A stretch of DNA of 31,717 nt from DATCDE01 sp038252405 (GCA_038252405.1 JBBSAJ010000031.1:1-31717), one strand, 5' to 3'; shown: positions 1-8,645, counted from the stretch's first letter. Notes: generated by a model not told the origin, from the letters alone. Numbers and translations are program-made.

Positions 1-1
1 C

Positions 2-1054
2 CTGGTCCTCGCCTCCGCGCTGGTCGCCCCGGCCCTGTTCTCCGAGCACCTGGCCCGCAGCGGCGAGGACACCCCAGCCGTCCGGTTGCACGCCGAACGG
101 GCATTCGTCTCCTCCTTCGCCATCTCGCTGGCCCTGGCCATGGTGGCGGCGCTGACCGCGGCGGGGCTGGTGTCGTGGTTCCTGGTCCGCCGGGTCGCCC
201 ACCCGGTGGCCGCGCTGGCCGACGCGGCGGACTCGCTGGCCGCCGGCAACTACCAGGTGCGGGCACCGGCCGGCGGCTTCGGCAGCGAGCTGGAACGGCT
301 GTCCGGCGCGTTCGACCACATGGCCGCCCAGCTGGCCGACACCGACGCCGCCAGGACCCGCATGCTCGCCGACCTGGCGCACGAGGTGCGCACCCCGCTG
401 GCCACCCTCGAGGCCTACATCGACGGGATGGAGGACGGCGTCGTCCCGGCCAGCGCGGAGTCCTACCAGACCATGCGTGACCAGGTCGCCCGGCTGCGCC
501 GGCTCGCCGGCGACCTGCGGGAGGCGGCCGCCGCGGAGGAGCAGGCCCTGGGCCTGGACAGGGAGGTGTGCGAGCCCGCCGCGCTCGTCGAGGCCGCGGT
601 GGCCGCGGCCCGGCCGCGCTACCAGGCCAAAGGAGTCCAGCTCACGATGTCCGCCGACCCTCAGGCACCCGCCGTGCTGGCCGACCGGGTGCGCATCCAA
701 CAGGTGCTGGCCAACCTGCTGGACAACGCGCTGCGGCACACCCCGCCCGGCGGGAGCACGGCGGTCTCGGTCGCGCCGGGCTCCGGGGACGTCCGGATCC
801 GGGTCACCGACGACGGCGCCGGCATCCCCGCCGACCAGCTGAACGCCGTGTTCGACCGCTTCCACCGGGTCGACCCGGCCCGCGCCGCCACCGACGGCGG
901 CGGCAGCGGACTCGGCCTGACCATCGCCAGGGCCATCGTCACCGGCCACGGGGGCACCCTCACCGCGACCAGCCCCGGTCCCGGCCGCGGCGCCACCTTC
1001 ACCATCACCCTGCCCCGGGTCGGCGATCGCTCCAGCCGGTCAGTGCACGAGTAG
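2..1054 (+). CDS. Sensor histidine kinase, 5' end outside the window
   Basis: The reading frame is open to the left edge, so the first residues are missing and about 350 residues are visible. The visible part starts in what looks like the end of a first membrane helix and a short external loop. A second helix follows (around AFVSSFAISLALAMVAALTA), then a HAMP linker beginning at VRRVAHPV. The dimerisation helix has the phospho-acceptor motif LAHEVRTPL with its His codon at 380-382. The ATPase domain shows the N box NLLDNALRHT, G1 box DDGAGIP, F box FDRFHRVD and G2 box GSGLGLTIA, so the kinase looks intact. Kinases of this BaeS-like build sense envelope signals and phosphorylate an OmpR-type regulator. 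That partner is probably encoded upstream, off the window. The gene converges on the DedA gene and the two stop ends overlap by 15 bp. The signal is unknown. Confidence 0.93.
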   Translation: MVLASALVAPALFSEHLARSGEDTPAVRLHAERAFVSSFAISLALAMVAALTAAGLVSWFLVRRVAHPVAALADAADSLAAGNYQVRAPAGGFGSELERLSGAFDHMAAQLADTDAARTRMLADLAHEVRTPLATLEAYIDGMEDGVVPASAESYQTMRDQVARLRRLAGDLREAAAAEEQALGLDREVCEPAALVEAAVAAARPRYQAKGVQLTMSADPQAPAVLADRVRIQQVLANLLDNALRHTPPGGSTAVSVAPGSGDVRIRVTDDGAGIPADQLNAVFDRFHRVDPARAATDGGGSGLGLTIARAIVTGHGGTLTATSPGPGRGATFTITLPRVGDRSSRSVHE

Positions 1055-1795
1055 GGCCGCGTCGTCCAGGACGCCGTCCAGCATGAGCGCGGCCACCGCA
1101 AGCGCCACCAGGAGGGCGGCCGCTCCCGCGAGGGCGGGGCTGCTGATGGTCGGCACCCGGCCCCTCACCGCGGCGAGCAGCAACGAGCCGCGACCACGCA
1201 CCCAGCGGTGGACGACGGCGTAGGACAACCCGACGAACGAGCCGACGGTCAGGACCATCCCGGCGCCGGTCATCGCAGCGACGAGCGCGGTCACCGACCC
1301 GGCGAAGCCGTATCCGAGCAGCACGATGGTTCCTGCCCAGGTGACCCCGCCCACGACGTTCCAGGGCAGGAATGTGCGGTACGGCATCCGGCCCATCCCT
1401 GCCAGCGTGGGGACCAGCGCCCGCAGCAGCCCCACCCAGCGGCCCAGCAGCACCGCGGGACCGCCCCGGCGTTGCAGGAACTCCTCGGCGCGCGCCCAGC
1501 GCGGCTCACCGATCCAGCGGCCGGCTCGGCTGTCTCGAAGCGGCGGCCCGACCCGGCGGCCCAGCTCGTAGCCGATCGAGTCACCCACCACGGCAGCCAC
1601 TGAGGCGACGACCAGCAGCAGCGGCAGGCTCAGGTAGCCCCGACCCGCGAGCACGCCCCCGTACAACAGGGCCGTCTCCCCTGGCAGCACCAGTCCGACG
1701 AAGGCGGCCGACTCCCCCAGCGCCAGGCCCCCGACCACCAGGTAGGCCGGCCAGCCCGACAGCGACAGCACGAGGGCGAGCAGGTGCGCGAACAT
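1040..1795 (-). CDS. DedA family membrane protein
   Basis: This 251-residue polytopic membrane protein belongs to the DedA/SNARE-associated (VTT) family, whose members act as lipid scramblases or flippases at the cytoplasmic membrane and affect envelope stress resistance. The family signature is seen in the first third (GESAAFVGLVLPGETALLYG). A second signature lies near residues 115-160, where GRWVGLLRALVPTLAGMG is followed by PWNVVGG. Helices are predicted near residues 8-30, 50-72, 135-165, 170-195 and 225-245. The ATG start has a purine-rich GGGGGTGAGGG directly upstream. The C-terminal region is rich in Arg before a final helix. The substrate cannot be told from sequence. The 3' end overlaps the end of the convergent histidine kinase gene. 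Confidence 0.88.
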   Translation of the reverse strand: MFAHLLALVLSLSGWPAYLVVGGLALGESAAFVGLVLPGETALLYGGVLAGRGYLSLPLLLVVASVAAVVGDSIGYELGRRVGPPLRDSRAGRWIGEPRWARAEEFLQRRGGPAVLLGRWVGLLRALVPTLAGMGRMPYRTFLPWNVVGGVTWAGTIVLLGYGFAGSVTALVAAMTGAGMVLTVGSFVGLSYAVVHRWVRGRGSLLLAAVRGRVPTISSPALAGAAALLVALAVAALMLDGVLDDAALLVH

Positions 1796-1905
1796 CCCTC
1801 ACCCCCGGGTCACGGCCACCGGTGGGGCGACCGTCACCGCGCCCACCTCCATCGAGTCCCCCAAGGATGGACCCAAGAAGGTAAGGAGACGGTGAGAGCC
1901 CGCCG

Positions 1906-2343
1906 TCAGGTGGTCGCGGAGGTGATGTAGCCGGTCAACGCCTCGCGCTCGCCCTCCAGGTCGGTGATCCGGGCCTTGACGACGTCGCCGATGCTGACGA
2001 TGCCCTGCAGCTGGCCGTCGACGACGACGGGGACGTGCCGGAAACGACCGTCCGTCATGACCTTCATGAGCTCCTCGAGCCGGGTGCCCGGGTCGGCCGT
2101 GGTGACGTCGACGGTGTGAATCTGGTCCACCGTGGCCGACAGCACGCCCGGCCCGCGGGCTGCGAGAGCCCGGACGACGTCGCGCTCGCTGACGATGCCG
2201 TCGACGGAGGACCCGTCACTCGACACGACGATCGCGCCGATGTGGTGCTCGGTCAGCAGCGCCAGCAGGGCGTCGACCGTGGCCTGCGGCGAGACCGTGA
2301 CGACCGATGAGCCCTTGCTGCGCAGGATGTCGGAGATCCGCAT
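1906..2343 (-). CDS. Protein with two CBS domains
   Basis: This 145-residue soluble protein consists of a tandem CBS pair, a Bateman module that in other proteins binds adenine nucleotides or S-adenosyl compounds and acts as an energy or ligand sensor. The first repeat runs from about residue 5 to 65 (SVDGIVSERDVVRALAARG) and the second from about 72 to 130 (RFRHVPVVVDGQLQGIVSIG). There is no catalytic domain, so it is a stand-alone sensor, as often found in actinobacteria. The start is set by a strong ribosome site, AGGAGGA, whose spacing to the ATG at 2343 is 7 nt. A GTG six bases further upstream is too close to that site to be used. It is separated by about 110 bp from the downstream dedA gene on the same strand. 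Its partner protein and ligand are unknown. Confidence 0.88.
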   Translation of the reverse strand: MRISDILRSKGSSVVTVSPQATVDALLALLTEHHIGAIVVSSDGSSVDGIVSERDVVRALAARGPGVLSATVDQIHTVDVTTADPGTRLEELMKVMTDGRFRHVPVVVDGQLQGIVSIGDVVKARITDLEGEREALTGYITSATT

Positions 2344-2350
2344 TGACACT

Positions 2351-2357
2351 TCCTCCT
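2351..2357 (-). promoter_or_regulatory. Ribosome binding site of the CBS protein gene
   Basis: AGGAGGA on the minus strand lies 7 nt before the ATG at 2343 but only 1 nt before the in-frame GTG at 2349. The spacing selects the ATG. Confidence 0.7.
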
Positions 2358-2479
2358 GGGCGGCGAGGACCGGCTGGTCCCCAGGAGCGTAGGGGTGCGC
2401 AGGTGCGCTCGGCTAGCCCCAAACGGGGTGCAGCCTCGTCACGGGACCTTCGGAGCTTCTCCCGGCGATGAGTAGCCGG

Positions 2480-2752
2480 GTCGCTGGTGGATCGTGGGCG
2501 GGTCGTACGACGCCGTCATCGCCGGGGGCGGGCTGGCCGGGCTGACCCTCGCCGCGCCTCCCGCAGGTCCTCGAGGGCTCCTGCGCGACACCTGCGGGCT
2601 CCCCGGCTGGCAGCTGAGGCCGTCTTGCGCTGCCGCGGCGGCGCCGTCGGCACGCCTACCTCGACCGGGCGCGGAACCCGGCGTCCCGCGTGCTCCGCTT
2701 CCTCGACGAGGAGCCCTCACTGACGGACGAGGCCCGGCTGGTGGCGTCTTGA
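2480..2752 (+). pseudogene. Remnant of a FAD/NAD(P)-binding oxidoreductase
   Basis: The stretch 2344-2795 holds no intact gene. From the GTG at 2494 a frame reads SYDAVIAGGGLAGLTLA, a classic beta-alpha-beta dinucleotide fold with the GxGxxG motif, found at the N-terminus of FAD-dependent oxidoreductases of the geranylgeranyl reductase/halogenase type. After about 22 residues the frame turns into low-complexity Pro/Ala/Arg sequence. A protein-like segment then reappears in another frame at about 2648-2752 (RARNPASRVLRFLDEEPSLT) and stops. I infer a gene that has lost most of its middle and shifted frame. A perfect 6-bp inverted repeat (CCCGGC/GCCGGG, 2461-2480) lies just before it. The exact family and the original length cannot be recovered from what is left. 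Confidence 0.55.
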
Positions 2753-2795
2753 CCGCCAGGCCCGTTCGTCCGCGCGGCCGGCTCGGCGCCGGTGG

Positions 2796-3446
2796 TCAGT
2801 CACCGGTGGTCCCGGATCGTCCGGCCAGATAGTCGATCACCTCTACTGCCCTGACCACGTCGGCGTACTTGGCCTCGAGGTCGAGCAGGTTCGCCTCGTG
2901 CGGGGCCGGATGCCGGTCGCCGACGGCGTCGCGGACCACGATCGGGACGAACCCGTACTGAAGGGCGTCGACGGCCGTGGCCCGGACGCATCCGCTGGTC
3001 GTGAGCCCGACGACGATGACGGTGTCCACTCCCGCCGACACGAGCGTCGTGAGCAGCGAGGTGCCGAAGAAGGCGCTGGCGTACTGCTTGACGAAGACCG
3101 GCTCCCCCGGCCTCGGCGCGGGGTCGCCGGGGAAGGTGGCTAGCTCCGAGCCCTCGGTGAGGACCTCGAGCGCCGGGATCTTTCGCCACCACACACCGCT
3201 GTCGGAGCCACCAGGGACATACCGGACCGCGGTGAAGCACACCGGGACCCCAGCGTCGCGGGCCGCAGCGACGACCTGTCCGGCCGCGGCGACGGCCTCC
3301 TCGACCCCGGCGTACAGCGGGGAGCCGGGGTCGAGGTAGGCACGGAGCACGTCGACGACGACCAGGGCGGGCCGCCGCCCGAACCCGAACCGCCGCCCGA
3401 ACCCATGGGCCTCGTAGTCCCGTTCGAGCCCAGCGACGTCGGTCAT
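2796..3446 (-). CDS. Cysteine hydrolase, isochorismatase / N-carbamoylsarcosine amidase type
   Basis: This 216-residue enzyme has the isochorismatase-like alpha/beta fold. The expected catalytic triad is present: Asp32 in ALVVVDVLRAY, Lys120 in VFVKQYASAFFGT and the nucleophile Cys153 in TTSGCVRATA. The N-terminal GFGRRPALVVVD and the TSGCVRAT motif resemble N-carbamoylsarcosine amidase and maleamate amidohydrolase more than true isochorismatase. Hydrolysis of a carbamoyl or amide C-N bond with ammonia release is therefore the likely reaction. It is the last gene of the operon, and its ATG overlaps the hyuB stop codon by 4 nt (ATGA), so the two are probably translationally coupled. This context (ATP-dependent hydantoinase subunits followed by a carbamoyl hydrolase) recalls N-methylhydantoin breakdown. 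The N-terminus carries a six-residue duplication (GFGRRF GFGRRP). The substrate is inferred only. Confidence 0.88.
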   Translation of the reverse strand: MTDVAGLERDYEAHGFGRRFGFGRRPALVVVDVLRAYLDPGSPLYAGVEEAVAAAGQVVAAARDAGVPVCFTAVRYVPGGSDSGVWWRKIPALEVLTEGSELATFPGDPAPRPGEPVFVKQYASAFFGTSLLTTLVSAGVDTVIVVGLTTSGCVRATAVDALQYGFVPIVVRDAVGDRHPAPHEANLLDLEAKYADVVRAVEVIDYLAGRSGTTGD

Positions 3447-5323
3447 GCCCTGGTGGTGGAGAGGACGCTGAACACGGGCGGTTTGGGCGCCGGCAGGCCG
3501 GTCTCCGCCAGGCAGCGCTCCCGCAGCTCCTCTATCGACGGGCCGCGGACGAAGATTTCCTTCTCTCCACGCTCAGCCCGCAGCCGAACGCGCAGCTCCT
3601 CGGTCGCCGAGCCGTCGACAGTTCCGTCCGCGTTCAGCGCGACACCGTACCGTTGCGCGCCCTCGGCCGAGACGAGCCCGCGACGCACCTCCAGCGCCAC
3701 CAGGTCGGGGTCCCGGTCGTAGGGGTCGCCCCAGCCGCCGCCGCCCCACGTGACGTAGTGCAGCAGGTCGCCCTTCTCCACCCGCACGTTGTCGCACTTG
3801 CTGGGCAGCACCTCGGTCGTCCCGTCGGCACGCTCGAGCAGCTTGTGCGAGCGGGCCCCCGGCAGCCCACCGTTGACCCCCCACGGGTAGGTGAACCAGC
3901 GGTCGTCGTGGATCGAGACGTTGCCGGGCTCGAGGAACCGGTAGGCGACGTCCACTCCGTTGCCGCCACGGAAGAACCCCGGACCGCCGGAGTCCGCCAC
4001 CGTCTCGTACAGCTCGATCCGCAGCGGGAAGTACGCCTCGAGGAACTCGTTCGGCACGTTCGTGAACGACGGCCACAGCGAGTGCCCGTCCGGACCGTCC
4101 CCGAACGGGCGCCCGGGGATGCCGCCGAAACCGATCTGGTAGAGCTGGAACCACTCGCCCGTGTCGGTCCGGTTGCCGGAGTACATCAGGTGCGGGGACG
4201 ACGAGAAGCCGGCCGCGTTGAGGAAGTCCGGTTGCCGCTGGCCCAGCAGCCCACCGAGGATGTCGAAGATCCGGCCCAGCCCGTGGGTCCGGCAGGACAA
4301 CGCCGCCGGGTAGCGTGGCTTCAGCAGCGTGCCCTGGGGGATCCGCACCTCGACGAGCGGGTAGAAGCCGTCGTTCCACAGGATCTGCGGGTCGAAGACC
4401 ATGATCATGTAGATCCCGAAGAACATCTTGTAGAGGTTCTCGTTGAGGTAGTAGTTGATCGACCCCGGTGACTGGGGGTCGGTGCCCTCGAAGTCCAGGA
4501 CCACTCCGTCGTCCTCCCGGAACATCGAACAGTGGATCTTGTAGGGGCCGTAGCCCATCCCGTCGTCGCAGATGTAGTCGGTGAAGGTGAGCGTCTCGTC
4601 GGCCGGGATCGTCGTCGCGATGAGCTGCTTCATGGCTTGGTAGTTGCGCTCGAGCAGCGAGTCCAGGGCCGAGATGTAGGTCTCCTGCCCGAACCGCTCG
4701 CACAACTCGACCACGCGACGGGACGCCGTGCGGCAGGCGGCCACGATCGCGTTGAGGTCAGAGCGGTTCCAGTCCTTCATCCGGACCTGGTTGAGGATCA
4801 GCCGCAGCGCCTCGTCGTTGTGCTCGCCCTTCTTGTACAGCTTGAAGGGCGGGATCACGACGCCCTCCTCGAAGATGCTCGTGGCGTCCGTGGGCAACGA
4901 GCCTGGCACCTTGCCGCCGACGTCGGTCATGTGACCGAACATCGCGGACCAGCCGACCAGGCGACCCTCGTGGAAGATGGGCAGGACGACCAGCCAGTCG
5001 TTGGCGTGGCTGATGGCCGCGCCGCAGGCGTACGGGTCGCTGGTCATAAGGACGTCGCCGTCCTCGATCGTGCCGTCGAAGCCGGCCAGGAAGTCGGGGA
5101 TCGACAGGCCGAACTGGCCAACCACCATCTTCCCGGTCGGGTCCGCGATCAGCGGGAACTCGTCGTGCTGCTCCCGGATGCCAGGCGACATGGCGGTGCG
5201 GAAGAGCACCGCGTCCATCTCGTACCGCGCATTCCGCAGGGCGTTCTCGATGATGTCGAGGGTCACCGGGTCGACGTCCGCGCGCGCCCGTGGTGTGGTG
5301 TTGGTCTCGATGAGAGTGGCCAT
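3443..5323 (-). CDS. hyuB: Hydantoinase B / acetone carboxylase alpha-type subunit
   Basis: This 626-residue protein is a HyuB-family subunit, usual length 510-650. Members pair with HyuA in ATP-dependent hydantoinases, 5-oxoprolinase, caprolactamase and the acetone or acetophenone carboxylases. Seen motifs are the N-terminal DPVTLDIIENALRNARYEMD, then MTSDPYACGAAISHANDW near residues 92-110 (His and Asp as likely metal ligands), GHMTDVGG, and the characteristic C-terminal GGGGWGDPYDRDPDLVALEV with GLVSAEGAQRYGV. It acts in the cytoplasm with the hyuA product, whose gene ends 12 bp upstream. Its ribosome site AAGGGG overlaps the hyuA stop region, and its stop overlaps the start of the cysteine hydrolase gene, so the three proteins are probably made in a coupled way. 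Whether it opens an amide ring or carboxylates a ketone cannot be decided from motifs visible by eye. Confidence 0.92.
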   Translation of the reverse strand: MATLIETNTTPRARADVDPVTLDIIENALRNARYEMDAVLFRTAMSPGIREQHDEFPLIADPTGKMVVGQFGLSIPDFLAGFDGTIEDGDVLMTSDPYACGAAISHANDWLVVLPIFHEGRLVGWSAMFGHMTDVGGKVPGSLPTDATSIFEEGVVIPPFKLYKKGEHNDEALRLILNQVRMKDWNRSDLNAIVAACRTASRRVVELCERFGQETYISALDSLLERNYQAMKQLIATTIPADETLTFTDYICDDGMGYGPYKIHCSMFREDDGVVLDFEGTDPQSPGSINYYLNENLYKMFFGIYMIMVFDPQILWNDGFYPLVEVRIPQGTLLKPRYPAALSCRTHGLGRIFDILGGLLGQRQPDFLNAAGFSSSPHLMYSGNRTDTGEWFQLYQIGFGGIPGRPFGDGPDGHSLWPSFTNVPNEFLEAYFPLRIELYETVADSGGPGFFRGGNGVDVAYRFLEPGNVSIHDDRWFTYPWGVNGGLPGARSHKLLERADGTTEVLPSKCDNVRVEKGDLLHYVTWGGGGWGDPYDRDPDLVALEVRRGLVSAEGAQRYGVALNADGTVDGSATEELRVRLRAERGEKEIFVRGPSIEELRERCLAETGLPAPKPPVFSVLSTTRA

Positions 5324-5335
5324 GGCGCTACCCCT

Positions 5336-7399
5336 TCAGCTCGCGTCCGGACGGATCAGGATGGTGCCGACGGCGTCGACGGTGCCGCTGTGGCCGGGCA
5401 GGATGAGGGTCGTGGAGTCCATCTCCGTGACGACGGCAGGACCGGGGATCACGTTGCCCTCCAGCAACTTGCTGCGGTCGTACAGGCCGGCCTCGGCGAA
5501 GGCGCCGTCCACCCACACCTGGCTGCTGCCGTAGCGGGCGGCCCCCGCCTCGGGGCCACCCGGTTCCAGTCGAGGGGCGCTCACCGTGGGCGGCCGGCCC
5601 TTGACGACGGCGCGCAGGTTCACCAGCTCGTGCTCGGCTGCGAGGGCGAAGGTGAACAGCCGGGTGTGCTCGGCGTCGAAGGTGCCGCCGACTGCAGCCA
5701 ACCCCCCACCGGCACCGTCGAACTGGCTCGGATCGACGTCGACCGGGACCTCGAAGCCCTGACCGTGATAGCGCACGTCGACCTGATAGGTGATCGCCTG
5801 GTCCGACCGCTCGACGCCCTCGGCATCGAGGCTGGCCTGCGCCTCGGCCGCGAGCTCCTCGAGCGCCTTGCCGACCTCGAGATCGGAGGTGTCGGAGAAC
5901 CGTCGGATGTAGGTCCGAGCCGCCTCCTCGCGGAGGCTGGTCGTGGCGTCCCCGTAGGCGCACAGCACTCCTGGGGACGGCGGGATGATCACCGGCCAGG
6001 AGCCCATGAGTCGGCCGAGCGCGTTGGCGTGCATCGGACCGGCGCCGCCGAAAGCCACCAGGGCGAAGTCACGAGGGTCGTAGCCCTGCTGAACCGACAC
6101 CAGCCGCAGCGCGCCGAACATGTTCTCGTTGACGATGTCGATGATCCCGGCCGCCGCGGTCTCGGCGTCCGGAAGGCCCATCGCGTCGGCGACCTTCTGC
6201 ACCGCGCGCCGGGCCGCGTCGACGTCGAGTGTCATCTCCCCGCCGATGAGGCTCGGCGGCAGGTGGCCGAGTACCACGTTCGCGTCGGTGACGGTGGGCT
6301 CCTCGCCGCCCTTGCCGTAGGCCGCGGGACCGGGCTCCGCACCCGCGGACTGCGGGCCGACCCGCAGCGCCTTGGTGAGCTCGGGCACGTGCGCGATCGA
6401 GCCGCCGCCGGCCCCGACCGTACGGACGTCGACGCTGGACGCGCGGACGTTGAGCGACCCGACGGTGGTCTCGCGACCGATGCGCGGCTCCCCGCCCTGC
6501 ACGAGGGCCACGTCGGTCGAGGTCCCACCCATGTCGAAGGTCAACAGGTTGGTGAAGCCCGACTGCTTGGCGACCCACAGTGCACCGGAGACGCCCCCGG
6601 CCGGGCCTGACATCAGCAGCGTGACCGGTGCCGCGGAGGCGGTGGCCAGGCCGGCCAGCCCGCCGTCGCTGCGCAGCACGTGCAGCGTGGCGTCGGCGGA
6701 GAGTGACTTGAGGGCAGCGTCGAGGTTGGACAGGTACCGGGAGACCGTCGGGCGGACATAGGAGTTGGCCACCGTGGTGAGCGTGCGCTCGTACTCCCTG
6801 ATCTCCGGGAGGATCTCCGAGGAGACGCTGGTGGGGACGCCCGGCATGATCTCCGCGACCAGCTCGGCGACCCGCTTCTCGTGGACGTCGTTGGCGAAGG
6901 AGTTGATCAAGGCGATGGTGACGGCCTCGACGCCCTGGTCGCGCAGCTGTTCGAGCTTGCCCCGCAGGTCGTCCTCGTCCAGCGGACGCACCACGTCCCC
7001 GTGGGTGTCCAGCCGCTCGACCGCCTCCACCGTGTTCTCCAGCGCGGCCAACGGCTCCGGCTTCGGCCAGATGATCCAGCCGGCCAGCCCACCCGGCACG
7101 AACGAGCGAGCCACCTGCAGCACCTGCTTGTAGCCCTTGGTGACCACCAGGCCGACCTTGGCGCCCTTGCCCTCGAGGATGGCGTTGGTGGCGACGGTGG
7201 TGCCGTGCATGACGTGCGTGATCGAGCCGGGGTCGATCCCGGCCGCCGCGCACACCTTCTCGATGCCCGAGAGCACCCCGACGGACTGGTCGGACGGCGT
7301 GGACGGGGTCTTGGCCCGGTGCGTGGCCCCGGTGCTCTCGTCGATGAGGAGCAGGTCGGTGAAGGTGCCACCGACGTCGACTCCGAGTCGGTACGTCAT
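5336..7399 (-). CDS. hyuA: Hydantoinase A / acetone carboxylase beta-type subunit
   Basis: This 687-residue HyuA-family protein is the ATP-using subunit. The N-terminal domain starts with LGVDVGGTFTDLLLID and the second domain contains LTFDMGGTSTDVALV and MSGPAGGVSGA. These are the phosphate-binding loops of the ASKHA (actin/hexokinase-like) fold that activate the substrate by phosphorylation. GAGGGSIA and QGYDPRDFALVAFGGAGPMH are further family signatures, followed by the C-terminal region (GPAVVTEMDSTTLILPG). The frame stays open upstream of the chosen ATG, but that extension lies in the CoA-transferase gene read in another frame. The ATG is preceded by GAAGGG and directly begins the conserved domain. 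The gap to the upstream CoA-transferase gene is 49 bp and to hyuB 12 bp. Length and order are as in known two-subunit hydantoinases. The substrate is unknown. Confidence 0.93.
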   Translation of the reverse strand: MTYRLGVDVGGTFTDLLLIDESTGATHRAKTPSTPSDQSVGVLSGIEKVCAAAGIDPGSITHVMHGTTVATNAILEGKGAKVGLVVTKGYKQVLQVARSFVPGGLAGWIIWPKPEPLAALENTVEAVERLDTHGDVVRPLDEDDLRGKLEQLRDQGVEAVTIALINSFANDVHEKRVAELVAEIMPGVPTSVSSEILPEIREYERTLTTVANSYVRPTVSRYLSNLDAALKSLSADATLHVLRSDGGLAGLATASAAPVTLLMSGPAGGVSGALWVAKQSGFTNLLTFDMGGTSTDVALVQGGEPRIGRETTVGSLNVRASSVDVRTVGAGGGSIAHVPELTKALRVGPQSAGAEPGPAAYGKGGEEPTVTDANVVLGHLPPSLIGGEMTLDVDAARRAVQKVADAMGLPDAETAAAGIIDIVNENMFGALRLVSVQQGYDPRDFALVAFGGAGPMHANALGRLMGSWPVIIPPSPGVLCAYGDATTSLREEAARTYIRRFSDTSDLEVGKALEELAAEAQASLDAEGVERSDQAITYQVDVRYHGQGFEVPVDVDPSQFDGAGGGLAAVGGTFDAEHTRLFTFALAAEHELVNLRAVVKGRPPTVSAPRLEPGGPEAGAARYGSSQVWVDGAFAEAGLYDRSKLLEGNVIPGPAVVTEMDSTTLILPGHSGTVDAVGTILIRPDAS

Positions 7400-7448
7400 G
7401 CGCGTGCCCTTCGGTACAGGGGTGGACGGGTGGGGGCTGGCAGGTCGG

Positions 7449-8645
7449 TCAGATGGCTCCGGCGGTGCGGAGTGCGGCGATCTCGTCGAGGGAGAGCCCG
7501 AGGATGTCGCCGAACACCTGGTCGTTGTGCTCACCGAGGTCGGGACCGGTCCAACGGACCGAGCCAGGCGTCGCGGACAGGCGTGGAAAGACGTTCTGCA
7601 TGGCGAGCGGGCCGAACGACCTGTCCGGCACCCGCACGATCGACTCGCGGGCGACGAACTGCGGGTCGGCCAGCATGTCCTCGGCCCGGTAGGTGCGCCC
7701 GGCCGGCACCCCTGCCTCGTGCAGCAGCTCCAGCAGCTGGTCCGCGTCGAACGTCGCCGTCCAACCGGAGACCAGGTCGTCGAGCTCCTCCTGGTTCTCC
7801 CCCCGGGCCCCATGGGTTACGTAGCGCGGGTCGTCCGCCAGCTCCGGCGCGTCCATGCTGCCGGCCAGCCGGCGGAACACGCTGTCCTGGTTCGCGGCGA
7901 TGAGCACCGTCTGGCCGTCAGCCGTCGGGTAGACGTTGCTGGGAGCGATGTTCGGCAGGATCGGGCCGGTCCGCTGCCGCTGGTAGCCGGCGGCATCCCA
8001 CTCGGTGACCAGCGACTCCATCAGCCCGAGCACTGCCTCGTAGATGGCCGAGTCGACCACCTGGCCGGGGCCGCCGTTGCGCACATGGTGCACAGCGGCC
8101 AGTGCGCCGAGGGCGGCGAACGTCCCGGCCAACGAGTCTCCGATGGAGACCCCGGTGCGCGACGGCGGCCGGTCGGGGTCTCCGGTCACGTAGCGCAGTC
8201 CGCCCATGGCCTCGCCGATCGACCCGTACCCGGCGCGTGGCGCGTAGGGGCCGGTCTGCCCGAACCCGGTGACCCGCACCAGCACGATCCCCGGGTTGAT
8301 CTCAGCCAGTCGGTCGAACCCCAGCCCCCAGCGCTCCAGCGTGCCAGGGCGGAAGTTCTCCACGACAACATCCGACTTCGCGACCAGCTTGCGGACCAGG
8401 TCCTGGCCGGCTTCGGTGCGCAGGTCGACGGTCACCGACTTCTTGTTCCTCGCCACGACCGGCCACCACAGCGACTTGCCATGCGGCTTCTCGCGACCCC
8501 ACTGGCGCATCGGGTCTCCCACCCCCGGTGGCTCTACCTTGATCACCTCTGCGCCGAGGTCACCGAGCAGCTGGCCGCAGAACGGCCCGGCGAGCAGCTG
8601 CCCCATCTCGACGACGCGCAGGTCCCGGAGCGGCCCTTCACTCAT
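7449..8645 (-). CDS. Family III CoA-transferase (CaiB/BaiF)
   Basis: This 398-residue protein matches the usual length of formyl-CoA transferase/CaiB-type enzymes, which move CoA between carboxylic acids through an aspartyl-CoA thioester. The N-terminal LRVVEMGQLLAGPFCGQLLGDLG and VVENFRPGTLERWGL are family signatures. The catalytic aspartate is Asp170 in GVSIGDSLAGTFAALG, the position expected from formyl-CoA transferase. The start is well supported: AGGAGG lies 7 nt upstream, inside the end of the regulator gene, and the ATG overlaps the regulator stop by 4 nt. The gene sits between regulator and hyuA, so the enzyme probably activates an acid made or consumed by the HyuAB/amidase steps. The acids used cannot be read from sequence. 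Succinyl-CoA or acetyl-CoA as donor would be typical. Confidence 0.92.
   Translation of the reverse strand: MSEGPLRDLRVVEMGQLLAGPFCGQLLGDLGAEVIKVEPPGVGDPMRQWGREKPHGKSLWWPVVARNKKSVTVDLRTEAGQDLVRKLVAKSDVVVENFRPGTLERWGLGFDRLAEINPGIVLVRVTGFGQTGPYAPRAGYGSIGEAMGGLRYVTGDPDRPPSRTGVSIGDSLAGTFAALGALAAVHHVRNGGPGQVVDSAIYEAVLGLMESLVTEWDAAGYQRQRTGPILPNIAPSNVYPTADGQTVLIAANQDSVFRRLAGSMDAPELADDPRYVTHGARGENQEELDDLVSGWTATFDADQLLELLHEAGVPAGRTYRAEDMLADPQFVARESIVRVPDRSFGPLAMQNVFPRLSATPGSVRWTGPDLGEHNDQVFGDILGLSLDEIAALRTAGAI

Noticed and set aside
4532..6610. A 692-codon plus-strand open frame over hyuA/hyuB
   Set aside because: It is antisense to well-supported hyu genes and has no recognisable domain.
3443..7399. 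Firm call as N-methylhydantoinase for creatinine breakdown
   Set aside because: The hydrolase partner fits, but creatinine deiminase and sarcosine oxidase genes are not present, and the CoA-transferase and lyase have no role in that pathway.
5336..7813. An 825-residue version of HyuA with 138 extra N-terminal residues
   Set aside because: The extra residues are the CoA-transferase gene read in another frame. The conserved domain begins at the ATG at 7399, which has a ribosome site.
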